From Prevotella sp. (lineage in GTDB: Bacteria; Bacteroidota; Bacteroidia; Bacteroidales; Bacteroidaceae), in assembly GCA_017645645.1 (NCBI GenBank), contig JAGCOB010000011.1:57238-121237 (forward strand): a DNA stretch of 64,000 nt. Direction: 5' to 3'. Positions 9,681 to 18,259 of this stretch are shown here, piece after piece; position 1 is the stretch's first letter; every line of letters starts with the position of its first letter. The notes beneath the pieces were generated by a model. The model was not told the origin of the DNA and ran no database searches. It saw only the letters and a list, made by a program, of their open reading frames with translations. Both the position numbers and the translations under genes were made by a program.

Positions 9681-9856
9681 CCGCCGAGGAGTATTATGAG
9701 CAGGGCAATGCCTACCGGAAGGCAGGCAACTGGCAAGAGGCTATCAACTGCTATATCAAGGCAGTGGAACTCGACCCCGACAGTCCGGCGGCGGAGGCAA
9801 AGCGAATGCTCGACGACATTATGAATTATTATCACAAGGATTATTATAATCCATAA
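9677..9856 (+). CDS. 59-residue single-TPR protein
   Basis: The ORF starts in the ATGA overlap with folD and ends 15 bp before the ferredoxin gene. The product contains one complete TPR-like helix pair: [19 protein letters not shown], then [20 protein letters not shown], ending in a Tyr-rich tail. No signal peptide. The position between folD and the ferredoxin oxidoreductase operon and the tight spacing support it as a real gene. It may act in assembly or as an adaptor for the oxidoreductase (inference only). Confidence 0.75.
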   Translation: MTAEEYYEQGNAYRKAGNWQEAINCYIKAVELDPDSPAAEAKRMLDDIMNYYHKDYYNP

Positions 9857-9871
9857 AGTAAATACAAAGAA

Positions 9872-10102
9872 ATGGCTAAACTGAAAGGTGCTATTGTGGT
9901 GAATACCGACCGTTGCAAGGGATGTGTGCTCTGTGTGAGTGCTTGTCCGCAGGGTGTCATCGCATTAGCTAATCGTGTCAATGTACATGGCTATCCCTAT
10001 GTGGAGCCGGTACAGATAGACAAGTGCACGGGCTGTACCTCATGTGCAGTAGTATGTCCAGATGGATGTATCACGGTCTATCGTAAAAAAGTAGAGGAGT
10101 AA
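9872..10102 (+). CDS. korD: 2-oxoacid:ferredoxin oxidoreductase, delta (4Fe-4S ferredoxin) subunit
   Basis: A 76-residue protein with two CxxCxxCxxxCP clusters (CKGCVLCVSACPQG and CTGCTSCAVVCPDG), each binding a 4Fe-4S cluster. It is first of four genes for a 2-oxoacid:ferredoxin oxidoreductase, where it passes electrons from the TPP subunit to ferredoxin. The spacing to the alpha gene is 4 bp. Confidence 0.88.
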   Translation: MAKLKGAIVVNTDRCKGCVLCVSACPQGVIALANRVNVHGYPYVEPVQIDKCTGCTSCAVVCPDGCITVYRKKVEE

Positions 10103-10106
10103 AAAG

Positions 10107-11186
10107 ATGGCAGAGCAGGAAGTAACTTTGATGAAGGGCAACGAGGCGATAGCCCACGCTGCCATCCGCTGTGGTGCAGACGGATATTTCGGATATCCCA
10201 TTACACCGCAGAGTGAGGTGATTGAGACGCTTGCAGAGCTGAAACCTTGGGAGACGACAGGAATGGTCGTGTTGCAGGCTGAGAGCGAGCTGGCTTCTAT
10301 TAATATGATCTATGGAGGTGCCGCCGCTGGTAAGCGTGTGCTGACCTCTTCTTCTTCACCTGGCATTGCCTTGATGCAGGAGGGTATCACCTATATGGCT
10401 GGTGCTGAACTGCCGGGCGTGTTTGTCAATGTACAGCGTGGAGGTCCCGGACTGGGAACTATTCAGCCATCGCAGGGCGATTATTTTCAGGCGACACGCG
10501 GTGGAGGTAACGGTGACTATAACACGATTGTGCTTGCTCCGAACTCCGTACAGGAGATGGCAGACTTCGTCGACCTCGCTTTTGAGTTGGCGTTCAAGTA
10601 CCGCAACCCTGCCATGATCCTTGCTGACGGTGTCATCGGACAGATGATGGAGAAGATAGTGCTCCCCCCTTATAAGCCCCGTCGCACCGAGGAGGAGATT
10701 CGTCAGCAGTGTCCATGGGCTACCATCGGGCGCACCAAGGACCGCAAGCCGAATATCATCACCTCACTGGAACTGAAGCCGGAGGTGATGGAGGCGCGCA
10801 ACCTCCATTTACAGAAGAAATATGCTGAGATTCGGGAGAAGGAGGTTCGCTATGAGACCTTATATACAGAGGATGCCGAACTGCTGATTGTGGCCTTCGG
10901 ATCTGCTGCCCGTCTGACACAGAAAGCCATCGAGATGGCTCGTGAGGAGGGTATCAAGGTCGGTATGCTGCGTCCTATCACGCTGTGGCCGTTCCCCTCA
11001 AAGGCGATTGCCGAGGAGGCAAAGGGTAAGAAGGGTGTGCTCGTCGTGGAGATCAATGCCGGACAGATGGTACAGGACGTGCGTCTTGCCATCAACGGGG
11101 CATTGCCTGTCGAGCAGTTCGGTCGTTTGGGCGGTATCGTTCCTGAGCCCGAGGAAATTGTTGAAGAATTAAAGAAGATGATGTAA
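10107..11186 (+). CDS. korA: 2-oxoacid:ferredoxin oxidoreductase, alpha subunit
   Basis: Contains the pyrimidine-binding (domain I) motif with YPITPQSEVIE, then SSSSPGIALMQEGI and, in domain II, LIVAFGSAARLT and MLRPITLWPFP. 359 residues is typical of the Kor/Vor alpha chain. Together with the beta, gamma and delta subunits it oxidatively decarboxylates 2-oxoglutarate or branched-chain 2-oxoacids to the acyl-CoA, or runs reductively in anaerobes. Which substrate cannot be settled from motifs alone. Confidence 0.9.
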   Translation: MAEQEVTLMKGNEAIAHAAIRCGADGYFGYPITPQSEVIETLAELKPWETTGMVVLQAESELASINMIYGGAAAGKRVLTSSSSPGIALMQEGITYMAGAELPGVFVNVQRGGPGLGTIQPSQGDYFQATRGGGNGDYNTIVLAPNSVQEMADFVDLAFELAFKYRNPAMILADGVIGQMMEKIVLPPYKPRRTEEEIRQQCPWATIGRTKDRKPNIITSLELKPEVMEARNLHLQKKYAEIREKEVRYETLYTEDAELLIVAFGSAARLTQKAIEMAREEGIKVGMLRPITLWPFPSKAIAEEAKGKKGVLVVEINAGQMVQDVRLAINGALPVEQFGRLGGIVPEPEEIVEELKKMM

Positions 11187-11189
11187 GCG

Positions 11190-11951
11190 ATGGAGAATAA
11201 TATCATTTCACCAGAGAACCTGGTATATCAGAAACCGACACTGATGAACGACAACCTCATGCACTACTGCCCGGGTTGCTCACACGGTGTGGTACATAAA
11301 CTCGTGGCTGAGGTCATCGAGGAGATGGGCATGGAGGAGAAGACCGTCGGTGTATCACCTGTCGGCTGTGCCGTCTTTGCCTATAATTATCTGGATATCG
11401 ACTGGCAGGAGGCTGCCCATGGTCGTGCTCCTGCTGTGGCTACTGCCATCAAGCGTCTGTGGCCTGACCGTCTCGTGTTCACCTATCAGGGTGACGGCGA
11501 CCTTGCCTGTATCGGTACCTGTGAGACCATTCACGCCCTGAACCGTGGCGAGAATATCACCATCATCTTCATCAATAACGCCATTTACGGCATGACGGGT
11601 GGACAGATGGCTCCTACGACACTGATGGGTATGAAGACTTCTACGTGTCCTTATGGTCGTCGTGCCGACCTGCACGGCTATCCCTTGCATATCACCGAGA
11701 TTGCCGCCACATTGGAGGGTACCTGCTATGTCACCCGCCAGAGTGTGGAGACTGTCGCAGCCATCCGTAGTGCGAAGAAGGCAATCCGCAAAGCTTTCGA
11801 GGCTTCAATGGCTGGCAAGGGCAGTAGTCTCGTAGAAATCGTTTCCACCTGTAATAGTGGTTGGAAGATGTCACCAAAGGCTGCCAATGACTGGATGGAG
11901 GAACACATGTTCAAGTATTATCCGAAAGGAGATTTAAAGGATACAATATGA
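11190..11951 (+). CDS. korB: 2-oxoacid:ferredoxin oxidoreductase, beta (TPP-binding) subunit
   Basis: YCPGCSHGVVH at the N-terminus and the thiamine diphosphate/Mg motif GDGDLACIG...NNAIYGMTGGQMAPTT mark the TPP-binding subunit. 253 residues, full length. It starts 3 bp after the alpha gene and overlaps the gamma gene by 4 bp. Confidence 0.93.
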   Translation: MENNIISPENLVYQKPTLMNDNLMHYCPGCSHGVVHKLVAEVIEEMGMEEKTVGVSPVGCAVFAYNYLDIDWQEAAHGRAPAVATAIKRLWPDRLVFTYQGDGDLACIGTCETIHALNRGENITIIFINNAIYGMTGGQMAPTTLMGMKTSTCPYGRRADLHGYPLHITEIAATLEGTCYVTRQSVETVAAIRSAKKAIRKAFEASMAGKGSSLVEIVSTCNSGWKMSPKAANDWMEEHMFKYYPKGDLKDTI

Positions 11952-12490
11952 AAAAAGAGATAATTATCAGCGGTTTCGGAGGACAGGGTGTCCTCTCCAT
12001 GGGTAAGATCCTGGCCTATTCAGGACTGATGGACGACAAGGAGGTGACATGGATGCCTGCCTACGGTCCCGAACAGCGTGGCGGTACGGCAAATGTCACT
12101 GTCATTGTCAGCGATGAGAAGATATCGTCACCGATCCTCAGTAAGTTCGATGTCGCCGTAGTGCTGAACCAGCCCTCATTGGAGAAGTTTGAACCGAAGA
12201 TCAAACCTGGCGGCATCCTGATATACGATGGCTTTGGCATTATTAACAAGCCGACACGTAAGGATATCACGATCTATCGTATCGACGCGATGGACAAGGC
12301 GGCGGAGATGAAGAATGCCAAGGTGTTCAATATGATAGTCCTCGGCGGACTTCTCAAAGTAGCCCCCGTCGTCAGTACGAAGGGTGTGGAGAAGGCTCTT
12401 CGCAAGACACTCCCCGAGCGTCACCATGAGATGATTCCTCTCAATATGCAAGCTATTGAGGAGGGTGGAAAGTTGATAGTAAAGATGTAG
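11948..12490 (+). CDS. korC: 2-oxoacid:ferredoxin oxidoreductase, gamma subunit
   Basis: SGFGGQGVLSMGKILA and PAYGPEQRGGTANVTV are the signature motifs of the gamma domain (180 residues). It overlaps the beta gene by 4 bp and is followed by a terminator, closing the delta-alpha-beta-gamma operon. Confidence 0.92.
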   Translation: MKKEIIISGFGGQGVLSMGKILAYSGLMDDKEVTWMPAYGPEQRGGTANVTVIVSDEKISSPILSKFDVAVVLNQPSLEKFEPKIKPGGILIYDGFGIINKPTRKDITIYRIDAMDKAAEMKNAKVFNMIVLGGLLKVAPVVSTKGVEKALRKTLPERHHEMIPLNMQAIEEGGKLIVKM

Positions 12491-12524
12491 CTATTTATAT
12501 TATTAATTATTAATAAGGTATAAT

Positions 12525-12560
12525 AAAGGGCATGGGGAATTCTCTTCATGCCCTTTTATT
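12525..12560 (+). terminator. Intrinsic terminator after the oxidoreductase operon
   Basis: AAAGGGCATG (12525-12534) pairs with CATGCCCTTT (12547-12556) across a 12-nt loop, followed by a T-rich run. Confidence 0.8.
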
Positions 12561-12632
12561 GTTTTTATAAGTCTATTTGTTCAATTTACGTATTTTTGTT
12601 GTCATTTTTTCGGTCATATCATTTATTATTTG

Positions 12633-12640
12633 TATATTTG
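12633..12640 (+). promoter_or_regulatory. -7 box for the FadL-type porin gene
   Basis: TATATTTG, 27 bp before the ATG at 12668. The -33 position shows only a T-run (TTTCGG), so activity may depend on other factors. Confidence 0.5.
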
Positions 12641-12667
12641 CAACCGAAAACCATTAAGAAAAGAAAA

Positions 12668-13984
12668 ATGAAGAAGATCTTTACTCTTGCAACAATCTTG
12701 TGTGTATCTGTTGGCATCCGTGCAGGCGGACTGATGACCAACACGAATTATCATATCGCCTTCGACCGTATGATGGCGCGTGGTGCTACGTTTGATATTG
12801 ATGCCGCCTATAGCAATCCTGCAGGACTGGTATGGGGACATGAAGGCTGGCAACTGTCTTTGAACTTCCAGAAGCCCTGGCAGAACCGTGATATTGAAAC
12901 CAGTATACCAGGTTTTATGGGTGGTTTTAATCAGAAATACAATGGCAAGGCTTCGGCTCCCATCGTACCGGCACTTTTCGCTTCCTACAAGAAAAATCGT
13001 TTTGTGGTTTCGGCAATGATAGGTATTGTGGGCAGTGGTGGTTTTGTGGAATATAAAGACGGTGTTCCGATGTTTAATGTCCCGTTGACGGCACTGCTTG
13101 CCCAACAGGGGGTGACACCTGACATGTATACACTCGACTCACAGATGAAAGGTAAACAGTACATCTATGGTGGTCAAATCAACTTCACTTATAAGATTGC
13201 AGATTTCCTCTCTGCTGCTGTTGGTTTCCGTGCCAACTATTATGACGGTTATTATCGTGGTCATGTGGTTGCCGATATGGGGGGAACCAAACTTGTTAAT
13301 CTACAACTTGACTGTAATCAGCGCGGCTGGGGCTTTGCACCGATTATCAGTCTGAACTATCATGAGGGACCTGTTACCTTGGCAGGTCGTTATGAGTTCC
13401 GTACGAAGATCAATGTGCCTAATGACACAAAAGAACTGACCGCTGAGATTGCAGGAATGACACCAGAGCAAACAGCGGCAATACTGGGAAGTAAAGTCGG
13501 TGCTTATATGGATGGTGTAAAGACACGCTATGATATGCCTGCCTTATTGGTTCTTGCTGTGGGTGTTGATTTCTCTTCAAAGTTACGTGGAACATTGGAA
13601 TACCATTATTTCGATGACTTGCATGCTAAAATGGGTGGAGACCGACAGAAAACGTTGACGCATGGAACTCAGGAGGTACTTGCAGGAATAGAGTATGATA
13701 TTAATGAGAAATTTACGATTAGTTGCGGTGCCCAGCATACTGACTACGGATTGAGTGACGACTATCAGCAGAACACCTCGTTTGCCTGTGACAGTTGGTC
13801 GATTGGTCTTGGTGGTGCCTGGAACATTAATGAGAAAATCCGCTTGAATGCCGGATACTTCATCAGTCTATATAGCGACTATAAGAAGACTCAGAGCAGT
13901 TATCAGGGGCTGGGGATTGCAGGAACGGACATCTATTCTCGTACCAATAACGTGATTGGTATCGGTATTGATTATAAGTTCTAA
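12668..13984 (+). CDS. OmpP1/FadL/TodX-family outer-membrane transport protein
   Basis: The start at 12668 gives a clean signal peptide (MKKIFTLATILCVSVGIRA). An upstream in-frame ATG at 12548 lies in the terminator and is unlikely. The mature protein begins GGLMTNTNYHIAFDRMMARGATFDIDAAYSNPAGL, the plug-like N-terminus with an NPAG motif seen in FadL-type porins for hydrophobic compounds, and ends in a C-terminal aromatic strand (GIGIDYKF) typical of beta-barrels. About 438 residues. Confidence 0.85.
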   Translation: MKKIFTLATILCVSVGIRAGGLMTNTNYHIAFDRMMARGATFDIDAAYSNPAGLVWGHEGWQLSLNFQKPWQNRDIETSIPGFMGGFNQKYNGKASAPIVPALFASYKKNRFVVSAMIGIVGSGGFVEYKDGVPMFNVPLTALLAQQGVTPDMYTLDSQMKGKQYIYGGQINFTYKIADFLSAAVGFRANYYDGYYRGHVVADMGGTKLVNLQLDCNQRGWGFAPIISLNYHEGPVTLAGRYEFRTKINVPNDTKELTAEIAGMTPEQTAAILGSKVGAYMDGVKTRYDMPALLVLAVGVDFSSKLRGTLEYHYFDDLHAKMGGDRQKTLTHGTQEVLAGIEYDINEKFTISCGAQHTDYGLSDDYQQNTSFACDSWSIGLGGAWNINEKIRLNAGYFISLYSDYKKTQSSYQGLGIAGTDIYSRTNNVIGIGIDYKF

Positions 13985-14181
13985 TATGTATGTTATTTTT
14001 ACATAAATGCATAAAATATTTCAGAAATTACTCGAATTAATCAAAAAATGCAATTAAAATCGTATTTTTTACACGATTTTCTTGGAACTTATTGTTTTTT
14101 TTATTTACTTTGCACCCGAAATTAAAAAAGAATAGGTAGATTTTTATTTATAAATAATTAATTAAAGTTAGTAAAAAGATT
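13985..14181. other. Intergenic region before the OmpA-family gene
   Basis: AT-rich. It holds a weak hairpin (AAAATCGT 14056-14063 with ACGATTTT 14073-14080), possibly ending the porin transcript. A likely promoter follows: TTGG at 14082-14085 and TTACTTTG at 14105-14112. The A-rich untranslated leader of about 60 nt fits strong expression of the outer-membrane gene. Confidence 0.45.
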
Positions 14182-15306
14182 ATGAAAAAACTTTTTTTAA
14201 TGCTTGCTGTTGCTGCTCTGTCAGCACAGAGTGTATCTGCTCAGACCGTTCTGGAGAGCAAGAATTTTGACAACTGGTATATTGGTATCAATGGTGGTGT
14301 TAATATTCCCGGTGCAGACTTTAAGTTCAAGAACATGAACTATGACGCTGGACTTCGTATTGGTCGTTGGATTACCCCGGTATTAGGTATTGGTGTAGAA
14401 GGACAGGCTTACTTTGGAAAGAAGTATGGTTTTGAATTTATCAAGACTACCGTAAAGGCTACCAATGTTAGCGCTTTCGGTACCATCAACTTCAGCAACT
14501 GGTTTGGTGGCTATCCTGGCACTCCTCGTGTATTTGAGTTGATTGGTGTTGTAGGTCTTGGCTGGTACCACACCTATGATATTAAGACAAATGCAATGAC
14601 TGCTAAGTTGGGTCTTGACTTTGCTTTCAACTTCGGTTCAGACAAGCAGTGGCAGATTTATGCTGAGCCCAACATTCTCTATAACATCGCTCAGAGCTAT
14701 CAGCCCGTACACTTTAACAAGAACCGTTCTCTGATTGGTTTGAACATCGGTGTTAACTACAAGTTCGGTAACAGCAACGGTACTCACAACTTCAAGATTG
14801 CTGAGCTCCGCGACCAGGCTGAGATCGACGCTCTGAACGCTAAGATCAATGAGCTGCGTTCTGATGTTGATTCTAAGAACGGTCAGATCAACGCTGCTAA
14901 CCAGACCATCGCTGACCTGAAGAAGAAGCTCGCTGACTGCGAGGCTCGTCCTACTCAGATTGTTGAGGAGAAGAAGGAGACCACTCTCCAGCCTATCGTT
15001 ATCTTCCGTCAGGGTAAGAGCACTATTGACGCTGCTCAGTATGCAAGTGTTGAGATGGTAGCTAAGTACCTGAAGAATCATCCTGAGTCTAAGGTTCTCG
15101 TTAAGGGTTATGCTTCTCCAGAGGGTCCTGCTGAGCTGAACCAGAAGCTTTCTGAGGCTCGTGCAACTGCAGTTGCTAACGCTCTGATTAAGCGTTACAA
15201 GATCTCTAAGGATCGTATCACCACTCAGGGTCTGGGTGCTACCAGCGAAATCTCTGAGGAGAACGACTTCAACCGTGTTGCTATGTTCGTTGATACTACA
15301 AAGTAA
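14182..15306 (+). CDS. OmpA-family outer-membrane beta-barrel protein
   Basis: Signal peptide (residues 1-20, ending VSAQ), an eight-strand-type barrel region (about 25-195), a helical linker (about 205-250, LNAKINELRSDVDSKNGQI) and a C-terminal OmpA domain (about 265-370). The peptidoglycan-binding part contains VLVKGYASPEGPAELNQKLSEAR and a terminal NRVAMF. It anchors the outer membrane to the wall. Codon use is strongly biased (GCT, GGT, AAG, CGT), as in very highly expressed genes, and a strong terminator follows. Confidence 0.92.
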   Translation: MKKLFLMLAVAALSAQSVSAQTVLESKNFDNWYIGINGGVNIPGADFKFKNMNYDAGLRIGRWITPVLGIGVEGQAYFGKKYGFEFIKTTVKATNVSAFGTINFSNWFGGYPGTPRVFELIGVVGLGWYHTYDIKTNAMTAKLGLDFAFNFGSDKQWQIYAEPNILYNIAQSYQPVHFNKNRSLIGLNIGVNYKFGNSNGTHNFKIAELRDQAEIDALNAKINELRSDVDSKNGQINAANQTIADLKKKLADCEARPTQIVEEKKETTLQPIVIFRQGKSTIDAAQYASVEMVAKYLKNHPESKVLVKGYASPEGPAELNQKLSEARATAVANALIKRYKISKDRITTQGLGATSEISEENDFNRVAMFVDTTK

Positions 15307-15330
15307 TTGACTACAATAGATAAGTATGAG

Positions 15331-15366
15331 AAAAGCCCCGCAGATTTCCTGCGGGGCTTTTTTTTG
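15331..15366 (+). terminator. Strong intrinsic terminator
   Basis: AAAGCCCCGCAG (15332-15343) pairs perfectly with CTGCGGGGCTTT (15349-15360) around ATTTC, followed by a T-run. Confidence 0.95.
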
Positions 15367-15415
15367 TCAAAAACATATAAATTTGTCTCATACTTTTATT
15401 TTTTGTGTATAAAGT

Positions 15416-15447
15416 ATTGTCTGTTATTGGTTTTAATTGTATATTTG
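15416..15447 (+). promoter_or_regulatory. Promoter of the GH115 gene
   Basis: ATTG (15416-15419), 20-bp spacer, TATATTTG (15440-15447), 28 bp before the ATG at 15476. Confidence 0.55.
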
Positions 15448-15475
15448 CATCAATAACAAACAATATAACATATCT

Positions 15476-18004
15476 ATGAAACAAATGATTCTTGCTTTTC
15501 GGAGTATTTTTTATCTTGTGGTAACATGTTTGATGCTCATGACGAGTATGACAGGTATGGCCGCATCCCGATTCGTTGATTTTCAGTCTGGGGATGTATT
15601 GCTTACCGATGGACTTGTTACTATCAGTTATGATATGGCAGATGCCAAGGCTGTTACCATTGCCGTCAAGACGTTGGCTGCAGATTTTGAAAGGGTGACA
15701 GGTCAATTGGCTCAGGTGGGAAATGGATCTGATGCCAAGATATTAATAGGTACAGTAGGACATTCCGTCCTGATAGACCAACTTGTGGAGCAAAAGAAAC
15801 TGGATGTGACTCAGTTGAAGGGAAAACGGGAGAAATTCATCATCACGATAATCGGTCAACAGTTAGTCATTGCAGGCAGTGACCGTCGTGGTACCGTCTA
15901 TGGTATCTATGAGCTATCGGAGCAGATGGGTGTTTCTCCCTGGTATTACTGGGCAGATGTTCCTGTAGCGCATCATGAGCATATATATATTAATAAAGGT
16001 GTATACACAGATGGTGAGCCGGCAGTGGAGTTCCGTGGTATCTTCTTGAATGACGAGGCACCGTGTCTGACCTCATGGGTGAAGAACACTTTTGGTACGG
16101 ACTATGGTGACCATCGTTTCTATGAGAAGGTCTTTGAACTGATTCTCCGTCTGCGTGGCAATATGATGTGGCCTGCCATGTGGGGATGGGCTTTCTATGC
16201 CGATGACCCGTTGAACTCCAAGACGGCAGATGATATGGGTATCATCATGGGTACTTCGCACCATGAGCCGATGGCACGTAATCATCAGGAGTATGTCCGT
16301 CACCGTGATGAGTGGGGACCTTGGAACTACCAGAAGAACAAACAAAAACTCGACCAGTTCTTCCGTGAAGGTATCGAGCGGATGAAAGGCACGGAGGATA
16401 TGGTGACCATTGGTATGCGTGGTGACGGTGATGAGGCAATGAGCGAGGATGCCGATACCAGACTGTTACAGCGCGTTGTGAAGAATCAGCGTCGTATCAT
16501 CAGTCAGGTGACAGGAAAGAAAGCAAAGGAAACCACACAGGTCTGGGCTTTATATAAAGAGGTGTTAGACTATTACGACAAGGGGATGCGTGTACCTGAT
16601 GATGTCATCATGCTGTTGTGTGATGACAACTGGGGCAATGTGCGTCGTGTACCGAATATGAAGGAGCGTCAGCATCCAGGTGGATGGGGACTTTATTATC
16701 ATGTCGACTATGTCGGTGCACCCCGTAATACCAAATGGTTGAACGTGACTCCGACGCAGAATATGTGGGAGCAGTTGCATCTAGCCTATGTCAATGGTAT
16801 CGGACGTATGTGGATATTGAATGTGGGTGACTTAAAGCCGATGGAGTATCCTATCACGTTCTTTATGGACATGGCATGGAATCCGCAGATGTGTGATGCA
16901 GGTACCATTACTCGTCATACCTTGGATTTCTGTCGTCAGCAGTTTGGAGAGATACAAGCTGCCGAGGCTGCACGATTGTTGAACCTCTGTTGTAAGATGA
17001 GTGGTCGTGTCACGGCAGAGATGCTGGATGCGCGTACCTATAATATATATACAGGCGAATGGCGACAAGTTGCCGATGACTATATGCGGTTGGAGGCAGA
17101 GGCGTTACGTCAGTATCTGACACTTGATGAACGTTATCATGATGCTTACCAGCAGTTGATACTGTTCCCCATCCAGGCGATGTCGAATATCTATCAGATG
17201 TATTATGCCCAGGCGATGAATCAGAAATTGTATAAAGAAGGAAATCCTGACTGTAACCTGTGGGCAGACAGAGTGGAGCAGACTTTCCGTCGTGATTCCA
17301 TGCTGTGTGCCGACTATAACTACAAGATTGCCAATGGCAAGTGGAACGGAATGATGACACAGAAGCATATCGGCTATACGTCATGGAATGATGATTTTCC
17401 TGCAGACCGCATGCCTCAGGTGAAACGTATGGAGACAGGAGAGATGGGTGGCTATCTCTTTACAATGAAGAACGGGGTGGTATCCATGGAAGCAGAGCAT
17501 TTCTTCGAGGCGCAGAGCTCTGAAAAAACGACATGGACAGTGATACCAGATATGGGACGTACTCGTAGTGCTGTGGTGCTGATGCCGTATACAGAGCCGG
17601 TCACAGGTGCCCGATTGTCATATTGTTTCAAGACCGATCATACTTCCATACAGATGGTTAAGGTACATGTCGTCGTGAAATCCACGCTCGACTATCTCAA
17701 CAAAGGTGGTCTGACTTATCAGGTGTCTATGGATGGCAGTAGTCCTGTTACTGTTAATTTTAATCATAATCTGAACGAGACCAAGGAGAATATTTATTCT
17801 ATCTATTATCCTACGGTTGCCAGTCGGGTGGTTGATAGTGTTGTGGAACTTCCTATGGGAACAGGAGATGTACATACACTCACGATACAGCCGGATGATC
17901 CTGCCATCGTCTTTGAGAAGATCGTGGTTGACGCAGGAGGCTATCAGCCTTCCTATCTCTTCATGGACGAGTCGCCATGCAGGATTGATGCAGGTCAAAA
18001 ATAA
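15476..18004 (+). CDS. Glycoside hydrolase family 115 (xylan alpha-1,2-glucuronidase)
   Basis: Start at 15476 (MKQMILAFRS...), giving a signal peptide ending near GMAAS; the frame stays open a little upstream. The N-terminal domain precedes the catalytic barrel with FRGIFLNDEAP, GNMMWPAMWGWAF, TSHHEPMARNH and TIGMRGDGDEAMSE. The stretch DDNWGNVRRVP...GGWGLYYHVDYVGAPRNTKWL is highly characteristic of GH115. The C-terminal part from about residue 670 is the beta-rich accessory domain (VSMEAEHF). The family releases (4-O-methyl)glucuronic acid from xylan. No SusC/SusD pair or other xylanase gene lies nearby. Confidence 0.9.
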   Translation: MKQMILAFRSIFYLVVTCLMLMTSMTGMAASRFVDFQSGDVLLTDGLVTISYDMADAKAVTIAVKTLAADFERVTGQLAQVGNGSDAKILIGTVGHSVLIDQLVEQKKLDVTQLKGKREKFIITIIGQQLVIAGSDRRGTVYGIYELSEQMGVSPWYYWADVPVAHHEHIYINKGVYTDGEPAVEFRGIFLNDEAPCLTSWVKNTFGTDYGDHRFYEKVFELILRLRGNMMWPAMWGWAFYADDPLNSKTADDMGIIMGTSHHEPMARNHQEYVRHRDEWGPWNYQKNKQKLDQFFREGIERMKGTEDMVTIGMRGDGDEAMSEDADTRLLQRVVKNQRRIISQVTGKKAKETTQVWALYKEVLDYYDKGMRVPDDVIMLLCDDNWGNVRRVPNMKERQHPGGWGLYYHVDYVGAPRNTKWLNVTPTQNMWEQLHLAYVNGIGRMWILNVGDLKPMEYPITFFMDMAWNPQMCDAGTITRHTLDFCRQQFGEIQAAEAARLLNLCCKMSGRVTAEMLDARTYNIYTGEWRQVADDYMRLEAEALRQYLTLDERYHDAYQQLILFPIQAMSNIYQMYYAQAMNQKLYKEGNPDCNLWADRVEQTFRRDSMLCADYNYKIANGKWNGMMTQKHIGYTSWNDDFPADRMPQVKRMETGEMGGYLFTMKNGVVSMEAEHFFEAQSSEKTTWTVIPDMGRTRSAVVLMPYTEPVTGARLSYCFKTDHTSIQMVKVHVVVKSTLDYLNKGGLTYQVSMDGSSPVTVNFNHNLNETKENIYSIYYPTVASRVVDSVVELPMGTGDVHTLTIQPDDPAIVFEKIVVDAGGYQPSYLFMDESPCRIDAGQK

Positions 18005-18148
18005 GCCTTGGGGACTTATTTTCTTCAAGATAAATGAAGGAAGAGAAGGATGATTGACGTATATTTGCACCAGATTTTGAATCCCTTGATAAGAGAAAGC
18101 AATAGAATAGGGGGCTTTTTAGGTAAGAAGATTGTTATAAGGAAAAAT

Positions 18149-18181
18149 ACAGGTTTCTCGTGATGAGAGACCTGTTTTTTT
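18149..18181 (+). terminator. Intrinsic terminator
   Basis: ACAGGTTTCTC (18149-18159) pairs with GAGAGACCTGT (18165-18175, one G-U pair), loop GTGAT, then seven T residues. Confidence 0.88.
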
Positions 18182-18198
18182 GATATTTCTTTATTTTA

Positions 18199-18230
18199 TT
18201 TGGTACTTTCAGAATTATTCTTTATATTTG
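18199..18230 (+). promoter_or_regulatory. Promoter of the first caspase-locus transcription unit
   Basis: TTTG (18199-18202), 20-bp spacer, TATATTTG (18223-18230), 29 bp before the ATG at 18260. Confidence 0.75.
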
Positions 18231-18259
18231 CAACGACTAATAACTAAAAAACGAAGAAG

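Larger units (their letters stand above)
18005..18259. other. Intergenic region with a possible short transcript
   Basis: A -7-like TATATTTG (18060-18067, without a good -33 box) is followed about 80 nt later by an intrinsic terminator (18149-18181). Then comes a full promoter (18199-18230) for the caspase locus. The segment may be a small RNA or just the 3' end of the GH115 transcript. Confidence 0.4.

Noticed and set aside
12500-12516. ATTATTA repeats after the oxidoreductase operon as a further heptamer array
   Set aside because: Only two units of pure A/T sequence; not distinguishable from AT-rich background.
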